This document shows, piece by piece, positions 18,993 to 27,486 of a DNA stretch of 64,000 bases (its first letter is position 1; every line of letters begins with the position of its first letter). This DNA is from Candidatus Saccharimonadota bacterium. Lineage in GTDB: Bacteria; Patescibacteriota; Saccharimonadia; Saccharimonadales; Saccharimonadaceae. Made by a program: the position numbers and the translations under genes. The notes below the pieces were generated by a model. It was not told where the DNA came from. It saw only the letters and a program-made list of their open reading frames with translations, and did no database searches. Where the stretch lies: positions 248,001 through 312,000 of the forward strand of contig JAATFU010000005.1 in the NCBI GenBank assembly GCA_015655045.1, read 5' to 3'.

Positions 18993-19690
18993 ATAATAAT
19001 TTCCTGTAATTCTTCTTTAGTATATATTTGGGGGAGATATTTATCAATGTCATCCACATCATCGTAGATGGTTTCTGTTTGATTGACATAATCTTTAACG
19101 ATAAGGAATACGGTAAGCTTATCCTTAAATAGTTGTTTTGCCCTCACAACATTGTCTCGTGATGCGAAATATGAATTTATGAAAGCATCTTTTGGAACAT
19201 ATCGACCCTCTCTGACTTGACGTACCTTGGTAAACTCCCACGCCCGCACGGGATCTTGATAGACAAAGAAAATCTGCAAACTATAGTTACGTCGATCTGC
19301 ACGTTTTAGGTTCTCTATCGATTTAGCGATTGAAAAAGTCCCATCTAACACAAACGAATACTTCAGTTTAAGAATCTTCTCAAGTAATTTATCGACAGCT
19401 AGAGATGCAGCGGGCTGAATAATATGAGAATTGGATCCATTATATCCAGGTATCTTTTGCCGAAAATCATCTGCATCAATCCTAATAGGCGTTTTCGTAA
19501 ATTGCTCGAGAAATCGTCTCGACACTTCTGTCTTTCCGGCACCTGGAGTGCCTGCCATAAATGAAGCAGCAGGTGGGTAGTAAGTAGCGTCTGGAGAATA
19601 GCCACTTTCAATGAGGAGCTCGTCAAACAATTTATTCTTATTATCCCTTACCCATTGCAGTGCTTGCTTACGAATTGATTCATCGTCCAT
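18989..19690 (-). CDS. Zeta-toxin-like P-loop kinase
   Basis: Walker A 'MAGTPGAGKTEVSRRF', 'IRIDADDFRQKIPGY', 'SFVLDGTFSI', 'QIFFVYQDPVRAWEFTKVRQVREGR' zeta/UDP-GlcNAc-kinase-like layout. Confidence 0.8.
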   Translation of the reverse strand: MDDESIRKQALQWVRDNKNKLFDELLIESGYSPDATYYPPAASFMAGTPGAGKTEVSRRFLEQFTKTPIRIDADDFRQKIPGYNGSNSHIIQPAASLAVDKLLEKILKLKYSFVLDGTFSIAKSIENLKRADRRNYSLQIFFVYQDPVRAWEFTKVRQVREGRYVPKDAFINSYFASRDNVVRAKQLFKDKLTVFLIVKDYVNQTETIYDDVDDIDKYLPQIYTKEELQEIII

Positions 19691-19724
19691 ATCGATAATT
19701 ATACTCTATAGCCTTATGTGCGGC

Positions 19725-20318
19725 TTATAGTCCAAGGAGAGCTGGGGGGCTATCTTGAAATCGAATGAGAGGCCAGTTTTGATTAATCTCAATCCTGCCT
19801 CTATCACCAATATGTGGATACTGTTTAAGATAGATATTAGCAACGCCACCAAACAAGGCGTCCTTCCAATCAAGCCCAAGTTGAGCCGCAACGTGTCGGA
19901 CATCCGCTTCCGCGGGACCCTCGATCTCCATATAGGGGTTGAGCCACGGCCATTGATCGAGCATAATCTCGACGTTACCAAGTCGCCAATTCTCCCGTCG
20001 GCTTTCTTGGTAAGTATCGTAGACAAGACCCGACTCTTTGAAAATATTAATCGCCTCATCAAAGTCGCTAACGATTACCTCATATTCCTTCGCGCCATCG
20101 ATTGAATCGGCGTCGAACTGCTTATAGGTAATCGTTGTCCGATAGCCCTCGTCTCGAACACGGAGGAAGGCATTTTTCTCGGTCATCAGCTGATTGCGTA
20201 CAACGACACGACGCATCATCCGTTCTGGTTGTTCAATCGTGGCGCCCAAATCTTTAAGCGTGGTACGCATACGATCATGGTCAATATTGATGAACTTTGC
20301 TTCGATTTCACTATTCAT
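19725..20318 (-). CDS. CYTH domain protein (class IV adenylate cyclase/ThTPase-like)
   Basis: 'MNSEIEAKFINID' ExExK, 'FLRVRDEG', 'ITYKQF', 'YMEIEGPAE'. Confidence 0.88.
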   Translation of the reverse strand: MNSEIEAKFINIDHDRMRTTLKDLGATIEQPERMMRRVVVRNQLMTEKNAFLRVRDEGYRTTITYKQFDADSIDGAKEYEVIVSDFDEAINIFKESGLVYDTYQESRRENWRLGNVEIMLDQWPWLNPYMEIEGPAEADVRHVAAQLGLDWKDALFGGVANIYLKQYPHIGDRGRIEINQNWPLIRFQDSPPALLGL

Positions 20319-20475
20319 CTTTTTATCATATCAAAGATAGCCAGAGTCAGACTAAAGTTCTGCAAGCAGTGAATCACTCTACATTTAAGGACAACGTTCG
20401 ACAAGGCTGTCTGCCCATACTACCAATCTGGTAGAGGTACCCGAGCACCCACCCGTGAGGAAAAAATCTACTTTT

Positions 20476-21198
20476 TCAGTTATCGTATCGGGAGACAAAT
20501 AGGCTCGTAATAAAAGGGCCAACCGACGAGCCAAACTGCTTTACTGCGAGTGGATGGTACGGTTCCCCCGCTTGCTCTACTTGCAGTAAATTCTCATCAA
20601 AGCTTCTCCGTTCCGCCCGCCGAGCTCGTATCTCGTGAGGGCGAGTGGCATATTCTGCCGTCGAAGCGCTCCCAATAAGGAAGTGGGTGCCGAGCAAGCC
20701 GAGCGACAGTTCAACAAGGTTCGTCTGAAGTGGCCGTGACGCATCAAAACCGCCAACGCCTACATAGATAGCCGCACCTGCGCTCACCCCACATACTATA
20801 GCTGCCAGTTTGCGCGCTAATTGAGCGCGTCGTGAGCCAAACGCTTTCTCGCCTTTTGCCAAGTAATCAGCGAGGTGTTTGCCTTCGTGGACAGCCGACT
20901 TGGTTGAAATGGGCCCCACTCCCTGAAAGGAAAATAGTTCAATGGCTGGCTCATCATCATTAAAATCACTCGCACTTTGAAAGGTGCCTCCATGGCCCAC
21001 GTTGGTTGTAGGACGAATAATAACGAGGGGACGATCCAGGTCTTTTTCCTGGACGCCAGCATGGAGAAGAGCTGTCCGGATGAGCTCAGGGTCGATATCG
21101 TAGCGAAGCTGCTGCGCCCGGGCAATGGCACTCAGCTCCAGCGAGAAAGCAACGGGAGGATAGGCGAGGGCAGATTCACGTGACACGGTTTCAGACAT
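20476..21198 (-). CDS. Hypothetical membrane protein with HExxH motif
   Basis: 240 aa; 'KSAVHEGKHLADYLAKGEKAF' followed by two TM segments. Confidence 0.65.
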   Translation of the reverse strand: MSETVSRESALAYPPVAFSLELSAIARAQQLRYDIDPELIRTALLHAGVQEKDLDRPLVIIRPTTNVGHGGTFQSASDFNDDEPAIELFSFQGVGPISTKSAVHEGKHLADYLAKGEKAFGSRRAQLARKLAAIVCGVSAGAAIYVGVGGFDASRPLQTNLVELSLGLLGTHFLIGSASTAEYATRPHEIRARRAERRSFDENLLQVEQAGEPYHPLAVKQFGSSVGPFITSLFVSRYDN

Positions 21199-21225
21199 GG
21201 AAGATATGAATAGGCTCTCTGTTGA

Positions 21226-21471
21226 CTACTTCTTCGTGGCCAGTTCGTGGTCGGTACAGTAGTGATCACCACTGACATGATGACCAAGATGATGAGGCTC
21301 TGGCGCACCAGAATTCCAACAGTACCAATAGGTTTGTGTGGCATGGCTACTACCCTGGTCAGTGACGACATTCACAATACCCGAGATAACCCAATATCCA
21401 ACGAGGATAAGGAATCCGAGTCCAACGATTGCCCATATACCATCCGAGAAACGAGTCACTTGTTTTGACAT
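21226..21471 (-). CDS. Small single-TM protein with His/Cys-rich tail
   Basis: MSKQVTRFSDGIWAIVGLGFLILVGYWVISGIVNVV...HHLGHHVSGDHYCTDHELATKK. Confidence 0.5.
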   Translation of the reverse strand: MSKQVTRFSDGIWAIVGLGFLILVGYWVISGIVNVVTDQGSSHATQTYWYCWNSGAPEPHHLGHHVSGDHYCTDHELATKK

Positions 21472-21703
21472 GTAGACCTATCGTACAGGAAAGATCTTAA
21501 AAACTTCCTAACTACTTTCTTTTAAGAGATGGTGAACGTAGCTTCAAATTTTAATCAATTTATATTGATGTATATACTATTACGATACATATAAAGATAT
21601 CTTAACCTGCTTATAGTCGTTATGCGGGTGATCTAAAGTGATAGCCCTAATACTCTTGACTAATTAACGTATCAAATATACATCATAAGCAGGCACCGTT
21701 AAG

Positions 21704-22075
21704 CTACGGCAGGTATCGCTTTATGCGTTGTACATCTTCGCGGTTTTTCTCGTTTTTTGCAAATAACTCGATAAATGTAACAGTTTGAGTAGTTATCACC
21801 GCTACGAAAATAATGCGCACTTTGTCGTTGGTACCGAGCGACTCAACATCTAGTCGCATTTTCACTACTTCTGCATCACTAGTCGTTTGTAGTATTGTCG
21901 CACGTTTGCCGTTGAAAAATGCGCTTCTGAAATCTGCCAGTTCCTGATTATCTCCACTAGTATAAAGTTCTGAGATGAATGGCTGTACTACTTCAATATC
22001 AAGCGGAAGTGATCGCCATTTTTTGGCAAGCTTCTTGAGTTCTTTCGCAAACTCAGAGCTATATTCAAAGTTCAT
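21704..22075 (-). CDS. RelE/ParE-like toxin
   Basis: 'FEYSSEFAKELKKLAKKWRSLPLDIE...VRIIFVAVITTQTVTFIELFAKNEKNREDVQRIKRYLP'; overlaps upstream HTH gene. Confidence 0.8.
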   Translation of the reverse strand: MNFEYSSEFAKELKKLAKKWRSLPLDIEVVQPFISELYTSGDNQELADFRSAFFNGKRATILQTTSDAEVVKMRLDVESLGTNDKVRIIFVAVITTQTVTFIELFAKNEKNREDVQRIKRYLP

Positions 22076-22838
22076 CCTCAGGCCCCGTTACGGCAGTTGC
22101 ATCAGTCCGATAGAATACCCCTCGATAGTTAATCGGTTCGCCCTGCTTTGCCACTCGCCACGGCATATCCTTATGAGAGAGCTCGGATAACTCGGAGGCG
22201 TTCTTGTCGCCGAGCCGTGCCAGCTCTTCGTTAATGTGGTCAAGCTCTTTAGCGCTCAGTAGTTCAAGCTCAACACTTTTGGTTGGCAGATACTTACGCT
22301 GGTTATTACTAAAGAATTTGGTTTCAATCACTTCAAGTTCGCCCTGCTTCTTCAGCCCTTCAACGACTTCCTTGAAAGTAATACTTGGTGTTGGCCCAAA
22401 GTGATTCCGCACATATGTTAGGCCAGTAATTGATCGGCCGTACTTCTCGTAGTAGTCGAAGTCAATGAAGTACAGTAACTTATACAATACCGTTTCGCCA
22501 ACATTAGGTTTCGCACCAACTTTTTCGAGAACATAGAGTAGTGCTTCGCGAAGTTTTGCTGGGTTTGCTTGAGGATGAAGGTCACGTGGCGCTACATCGC
22601 TCGACTTGGGTATATATGGCTGGACTGATTCATTAGTACCGAGGGTGCCACTGATAATATCTGCTGGCGAGATCTGGTAGAGTTCGGCAAGTGCCTCTAT
22701 CTCGTTCAGATTCGGTGGTCGGCGGTTTGCTTCAAGTGCAGCATAAGTAGCACGAGCAATAGAAATAGTGTCGGCAACTTCTTGCTGACTCAGTCCAGCA
22801 CGACTCCTGAGTGTTGCGATTGTTTGACTAAAAGTCAT
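22065..22838 (-). CDS. XRE HTH - Panacea (DUF4065) domain antitoxin
   Basis: HTH 'LRSRAGLSQQEVADTISIARATYAALEANRRPPNLNEIEALAELY' plus 'KPNVGETVLYKLLYFIDFDYYEKYGRSITGLTYVRNHFGPTPSITFKEVVEGL' Panacea signature. Confidence 0.88.
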   Translation of the reverse strand: MTFSQTIATLRSRAGLSQQEVADTISIARATYAALEANRRPPNLNEIEALAELYQISPADIISGTLGTNESVQPYIPKSSDVAPRDLHPQANPAKLREALLYVLEKVGAKPNVGETVLYKLLYFIDFDYYEKYGRSITGLTYVRNHFGPTPSITFKEVVEGLKKQGELEVIETKFFSNNQRKYLPTKSVELELLSAKELDHINEELARLGDKNASELSELSHKDMPWRVAKQGEPINYRGVFYRTDATAVTGPEDEL

Positions 22839-22873
22839 AGCAGGGCCCTTTCACTTAGATTGTCTCTAACACA

Positions 22874-22902
22874 ATTATAACAAATGCTACATATCTAGTC
22901 AA
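22874..22902 (-). promoter_or_regulatory. Promoter of the Panacea TA operon
   Basis: Minus strand TTGACT-17 bp-TATAAT, flanked by repeated caatatg/catatt motifs. Confidence 0.7.
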
Positions 22903-23049
22903 TATGTTCGTTCATAATATCGACAATATGACATATTAAGGATGGTTATGCCTCTTGAGGTGGGTCGAGCCGCATAAAATACCGATGATCGAGGCAACAG
23001 GGCACTCGTGTCGCAGAGGGTTTTAGAAAGCGAGAAAGGATATAAGATT

Positions 23050-23221
23050 ATGGCTAAAAACTATTACGTTAGCGGCAACCGCAAACAGGGTTATCGAACT
23101 TGTTGGCCAAGGCGGCCAACGCGCATCCTACACAGGTAAAACGCAAGCTGAAGTTATTCGGCAGACGCGGCATCTGATGCACCAAAATGGCGGCAGCGAA
23201 CTACGCATTCTGAAACCCTAA
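23050..23221 (+). pseudogene. Frameshifted DUF2188-like small protein
   Basis: Frame 1 MAKNYYVSGNRKQ continues after a 1-nt shift as VIELVGQGGQRASYTGKTQAEVIRQTRHLMHQNGGSELRILKP*. Confidence 0.75.
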
Positions 23222-23298
23222 CTGAAATGATTCAAAATTGAAAGGGGTATGACTTCAACTCGTCATATAAGTGCTAATAAGTTACAATCGATTTAAGC

Positions 23299-23580
23299 TT
23301 GATCATTATGAAACGAATACAAACCATCAACATTAGCAGCCTACTCATCGTCATCGGATTAGTTCTGACGATCTTAACGCCAATTGTCTATTTCTTTTCG
23401 AACTTACTATTGGCGAATAATTGCAAGATCTCAGAATACGAGAATCAATGCAGCTTTGAAAATGGGCTTTCAAACGTGTATGGGCTTGCTCTGATCGTCG
23501 GTGGTTGGCTATTGGTGGCCTTAATTATCCTTGCGATAGGTGTCGCAAACAAATTGAACGTCAGGTCATTAAAGAAATGA
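23299..23580 (+). CDS. Small two-TM membrane protein
   Basis: 93-aa ORF with two hydrophobic segments; terminator hairpin GGCGGTGTTC...GAACACCGCC follows. Confidence 0.55.
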   Translation: MIIMKRIQTINISSLLIVIGLVLTILTPIVYFFSNLLLANNCKISEYENQCSFENGLSNVYGLALIVGGWLLVALIILAIGVANKLNVRSLKK

Positions 23581-23590
23581 AATGAAAGTA

Positions 23591-23620
23591 GGCGGTGTTC
23601 ACACTGGAACACCGCCTGTC
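23591..23620 (+). terminator. Terminator-like hairpin
   Basis: ggcggtgttc acact ggaacaccgcc. Confidence 0.6.
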
Positions 23621-23899
23621 TCCTTTCTTAATTCATTGCATCCAGGAAGGCTTCACCGTAATCTTGCTGCATACCTTGGATGTTAGGATGCCTTGGTTGG
23701 TTGCTATACCCAGATATCGCCGCGTGGCTGGTGAGCGTACCCATACGCACAGCGCTACGGTGGCCGTTAGAGGTCTATGTTTGGGTCTACGTGCGCGTCG
23801 TGCACGCGGTGTGTTGACAAGTAAACATTAATGTGGTAACGTCTGAGTAGATTTGTAGACCATGTTCTGTTCACGTCACACTGAAAGGAGGGTCTATAA

Positions 23900-24361
23900 A
23901 TGGATCCTTATGAAATACTGCACGTCAGACCAGGAGCAACCAAGCTCGAACTCTTCTGGGCATATCGACGAGAGACACGCTTGTGGCACCCTCGCCATAC
24001 ACCCAGCATCGAAGCGCTTGCTTACTGGAAGCTTGTCCAACTGGCTTACCAGCAGCTCACCCGTAAGGTTCCCCCATCGGCGCTGAGCGAAGCGACGAGG
24101 GATGAACGATTTGTTCAATCCTATAAGGAAGCATACAGGCGCCAGTCGTTGGCTTACGGTGAGTGGGTCAGTAAGGCCGCGTGGCCCTGGATCTGCGTAG
24201 TTATGGCCGGGTCGTTCGTTGCGATGGTTTCGCTGGGTTTCCCACTGATTACTCCCACTCCCCCTGCCATTGTGGGGTGGGTTGCAGTTTCCATTACCTG
24301 TGTAGTGGAAATTGTTGGCTTCGCAGGTTGGCTGTACGCACCTCGACGCTGGAGGGGGTAA
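23900..24361 (+). CDS. J-domain-like membrane protein with HPR instead of HPD
   Basis: 'MDPYEILHVRPGATKLELFWAYRRETRLWHPRHTPSIEALAYWKLVQLAYQQLT' then two TMs. Confidence 0.65.
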   Translation: MDPYEILHVRPGATKLELFWAYRRETRLWHPRHTPSIEALAYWKLVQLAYQQLTRKVPPSALSEATRDERFVQSYKEAYRRQSLAYGEWVSKAAWPWICVVMAGSFVAMVSLGFPLITPTPPAIVGWVAVSITCVVEIVGFAGWLYAPRRWRG

Positions 24362-24597
24362 AACGACGTAGGCGCAGTCAGTTTCATTTGGTCACCCCGA
24401 GACCTCACCTTGCACCCACGTGGTTGCTCGAGGTGACATCTCGGGCAACTACCTAAGCTATTCTTATGGGATGTCTTGGTTGGTTGATCTGAAGAGGCAT
24501 CTACATCTCATCAAGTAGGTTCTGCTCTTAGTCATACTCGTGTGAGGGCTTGCCCAGAGAGTGAAGCTTAGGCAGTCGTTGCCGCTCATATGACATA

Positions 24598-24634
24598 GTT
24601 TACAGTTGACTGTAAACTGTAAACATGCTATTAT
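24598..24634 (+). promoter_or_regulatory. Promoter and operator of the HTH-PRTase gene
   Basis: TTGACT-17 bp-TATTAT; GTTTACAGT-TG-ACTGTAAAC inverted repeat (24598-24617) overlaps -35, with a further TGTAAAC half-site. Confidence 0.75.
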
Positions 24635-24640
24635 TAACAT

Positions 24641-25627
24641 ATGACTAATATGGAAAAGATTGCTGACTATCTACACACGAATCAGGCCACGGTAAGTGAG
24701 TTAGCTGATCACTTTGCTCTATCTCGACAGTTCATCCATCGGCTCCTCAATAAGATGCTCACCGAAGGCTCGATTACAAAACTCGGGCGGCCACCTAAAG
24801 TCTACTACTCAGCCGTTGATCCTGCTACTACCCCTTCACTCCCAAAAGGTGATGCCACCTATTCGGTCAGTAATAGAGTCAAAGAACTCATAGATACTAA
24901 CTTCCTCTATATCAGCTCTTTTGGCCAAAGACAGTCCGGCTGGGAGGGCTTTGTTGCCTGGTGCACCGAGCGTCAACAAGATATTACGAGAATGGCGACA
25001 CGGTATCAAGAGACGATCGAGAAGTATAGTGCCTATAAGAAAAACGATATTATCGATGGTATGGCCAAATTACAATCTACGCTTGATGACGTTGCGCTCG
25101 ACGAAGTTTTCTATCTCGATTTTTATAGCTTTGAGATCTTTGGCAAAACAAAACTTGGACAGCTTCTTCTGTTTGCGAAACAGAGTCAAGACAAGGTCCT
25201 TATGGATCAGCTTATTGCCCAGATTCGTCCAGCAATACTAGAGGTCATAGAAAGATTTCATATTGATGGTGTTGCCTTCATTCCCCCAACAGTAAAAAGG
25301 GAGCAGCAACTAATGAAACGGCTCGAGAAGGGACTTCATCTACAGCAACGAATTATCTCCCTCGTAAAAGTAAAAACTCCCGTTATGGTTCCACAGAAGA
25401 CATTGAATAGACTTGAGGACAGAATCACAAACGCACGAGAAACAATCGTTGTCGATGATCGGGGTTTATACAATAATATCCTTCTTCTCGATGATGCTGT
25501 TGGTTCAGGTGCCACTTTGAATGAAGTTGCCAAAAAAATACGCCAAAAACAGATGTGTACGGGTCGAGTCGTGGGACTCGCTATTACAGGAAGCGTGAAG
25601 GGGTTTGATGTTATCAGTGAGGTCTAA
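24641..25627 (+). CDS. Winged-HTH - phosphoribosyltransferase-like fusion regulator
   Basis: N-terminal 'IADYLHTNQATVSELADHFALSRQFIHRLLNKMLTEGSITKLGRPPKVYY'; C-terminal PRPP loop 'NILLLDDAVGSGATLNEVAKKI'. Confidence 0.75.
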   Translation: MTNMEKIADYLHTNQATVSELADHFALSRQFIHRLLNKMLTEGSITKLGRPPKVYYSAVDPATTPSLPKGDATYSVSNRVKELIDTNFLYISSFGQRQSGWEGFVAWCTERQQDITRMATRYQETIEKYSAYKKNDIIDGMAKLQSTLDDVALDEVFYLDFYSFEIFGKTKLGQLLLFAKQSQDKVLMDQLIAQIRPAILEVIERFHIDGVAFIPPTVKREQQLMKRLEKGLHLQQRIISLVKVKTPVMVPQKTLNRLEDRITNARETIVVDDRGLYNNILLLDDAVGSGATLNEVAKKIRQKQMCTGRVVGLAITGSVKGFDVISEV

Positions 25628-25754
25628 GGATTACGCAATTGACTCGTCGCATCAGCCGCATTGGCTGTTCTAAGATAGCGTCTATGGATTCTAATTTCGC
25701 TCGGATGAGATCATGGTCGATATTTAAAAACTTTACTTCAATCTCGCTTTTCAT
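25614..25754 (-). pseudogene. CYTH gene fragment (N-terminal ~38 codons)
   Basis: MKSEIEVKFLNIDHDLIRAKLESIDAILEQPMRLMRRV... aligns with 19725-20318 product MNSEIEAKFINIDHDRMRTTLKDLGATIEQPERMMRRV, then diverges. Confidence 0.8.
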
Positions 25755-25865
25755 CTCTTAAGTATAGCAAAGGGTTGCGACGTATCAGAGGCTCCCTTCG
25801 TGTTTTAGCTACCCTCAAATCTAGCAATTATCGACAGCTTAGCGTCATGGCGCTAAAATGGTCAT

Positions 25866-26096
25866 ATGACTACGAGGGTTACGCTCTCTTTTGAAACTGT
25901 CCTATATCAGACACTGAAATTACGAGCAGCGGAAACTGGACAAACGCTCTCGGCCCTCATGAACGAGGCCCTGCAGGCTCAGTTCAGTGAAGATTTAGAG
26001 GACATTACTTCTCTTCGAAAGCGACGGGCACTTCGTGAGACACCCTTACCCTACGAGGTCGTCTTAAAAGAACTTCAAGGTAGTGGCAGCTTATAG
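25866..26096 (+). CDS. RelB/RHH-type antitoxin, apparently orphan
   Basis: 'MTTRVTLSFETVLYQTLKLRAAETGQTLSALMNEALQAQF'; no intact toxin ORF follows. Confidence 0.7.
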   Translation: MTTRVTLSFETVLYQTLKLRAAETGQTLSALMNEALQAQFSEDLEDITSLRKRRALRETPLPYEVVLKELQGSGSL

Positions 26097-26237
26097 CATT
26101 CAGAACTGCCTCGCGTTTTACGAAAAGAATTTGGTATTACCCTTAACGGATACGCATCTGGATAGTGACCTCGTTGCATGGAAGCAAGTAGAGCATAGTG
26201 GATACGATTCTATTTTCAAGGACTATAAAAATGCACT

Positions 26238-26819
26238 CTACATATCAAAATGGTTCACAAGGTGGTCATGATAGGCAGCTGGTGTCGTGAAATTATTCTC
26301 AATCTGAATATCAGCAATCGCACGAACGCCAGCCATATTGAGCGTGGATGGGTCACTATCCGTTGGATACATTTCTTTGTCTTCTTGGGCACAGAATTCC
26401 TCAAAAGAAACAACATCATCAACTCGTCCCCTATTCGCCTCCTTGATCCGTTGATATCTCGCTTCTCGATCGGCATCTACCCAGAAAACGAGTCCATCGT
26501 TCGCCTGGATAGTTGCAGCCTCACCTGGTCGACGAATACTTACGATGGTGATCCCCGTTTCTTGCTCAGTGCGCGTGTCCCAAAAATTCCTCAATGTCAT
26601 AAGAGACAACGCACCTGCGCCGAACTGTTTTCCCCACTCAGTACTAATTGCGCCAAGGTTCTCGCGCGTATGCTCAAGACCTCGTTTGTCTGCTTCCGTT
26701 CGTAAAATGTCACTTAGACTAACCTTGCGTGCGTGTTGTCGTTCAAGTCGTAAGTCAGCTAACGTATCTTTGCCTGAGCCATTCGTGCCAGCAATTCCAA
26801 TAATTTCAGGTAACTTCAT
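26238..26819 (-). CDS. P-loop nucleotide kinase-like protein (dephospho-CoA kinase-like fold)
   Basis: 'IIGIAGTNGSGKDTLADLRL' Walker A; 'VFWVDADREARYQRIKEANRGRVDD'; start at Met 26819 preferred. Confidence 0.75.
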   Translation of the reverse strand: MKLPEIIGIAGTNGSGKDTLADLRLERQHARKVSLSDILRTEADKRGLEHTRENLGAISTEWGKQFGAGALSLMTLRNFWDTRTEQETGITIVSIRRPGEAATIQANDGLVFWVDADREARYQRIKEANRGRVDDVVSFEEFCAQEDKEMYPTDSDPSTLNMAGVRAIADIQIENNFTTPAAYHDHLVNHFDM

Positions 26820-27021
26820 AAGGTAGTTATTATAGCCGAATAAAGCCAGAAGACAAACCATAAACGAGAATCTCTCACAGAGTCTTTCCGCGGGGTGTAT
26901 GCTTGATCACAGCTTAATAGGTCCACCATAGCAAGGTCTCTAGATATGCGAAGAAAATCTATATATCAGTCCCTTAGAGCTAGCATATGGCATCATGTAT
27001 GAGATGAGGGCTCAGCGGCGG

Positions 27022-27387
27022 TTATTGCCAGGTGCTCCCAGACACACTATATCCTAACCGACGTCCAATATTCACCACTAAATCTAATTCATGAAGTGCT
27101 ATACCATAGGCGTTCTTACCAGCTTCTACACCAGCCCACATGAAGGTTCCTTCTGGATCACTAAGGCTGGGCGCAGTGAGAAAACCCCTCAACGCAATAC
27201 TACCGGTGATACGGGGAGCACGATTACGGAACCTATTGTATGGCTCATATATTAAAGGCATGAAAGAATCAATCCGTAGATCAGGCTTACCGTCCATATC
27301 TAGCATTAGAGGCGTACCGCCTTGATACAGAGTCTCTAAACTCCCATTAAGAGTGTGTACTATCTCTAATGTTTCGCGTTTGCTCAT
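27022..27387 (-). CDS. Hypothetical protein
   Basis: 121-aa ORF. Confidence 0.45.
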   Translation of the reverse strand: MSKRETLEIVHTLNGSLETLYQGGTPLMLDMDGKPDLRIDSFMPLIYEPYNRFRNRAPRITGSIALRGFLTAPSLSDPEGTFMWAGVEAGKNAYGIALHELDLVVNIGRRLGYSVSGSTWQ

Positions 27388-27486
27388 ATATCATAATTAT
27401 GTACATAAGAACGCATATTACAAGCATAAGCATCTCTATAGATTATGCCTCAAGGGTTATCTTTTCACGTACCGTATGGGGTTTTC

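Noticed and set aside
23595-23831. 78-aa plus-strand ORF in the intergenic region
   Set aside because: Begins within the terminator hairpin; no domain or convincing RBS.
24380-24440. GTCACCCCGAGACCTCACC...GGTGACATCTCGGG partial inverted repeat
   Set aside because: Imperfect and without promoter or ORF context; could be noise or a weak terminator.
26083-26271. 62-aa ORF after the orphan antitoxin as a possible toxin
   Set aside because: No RelE/PIN-like motif and other frames are stopped; treated as remnant or spurious.
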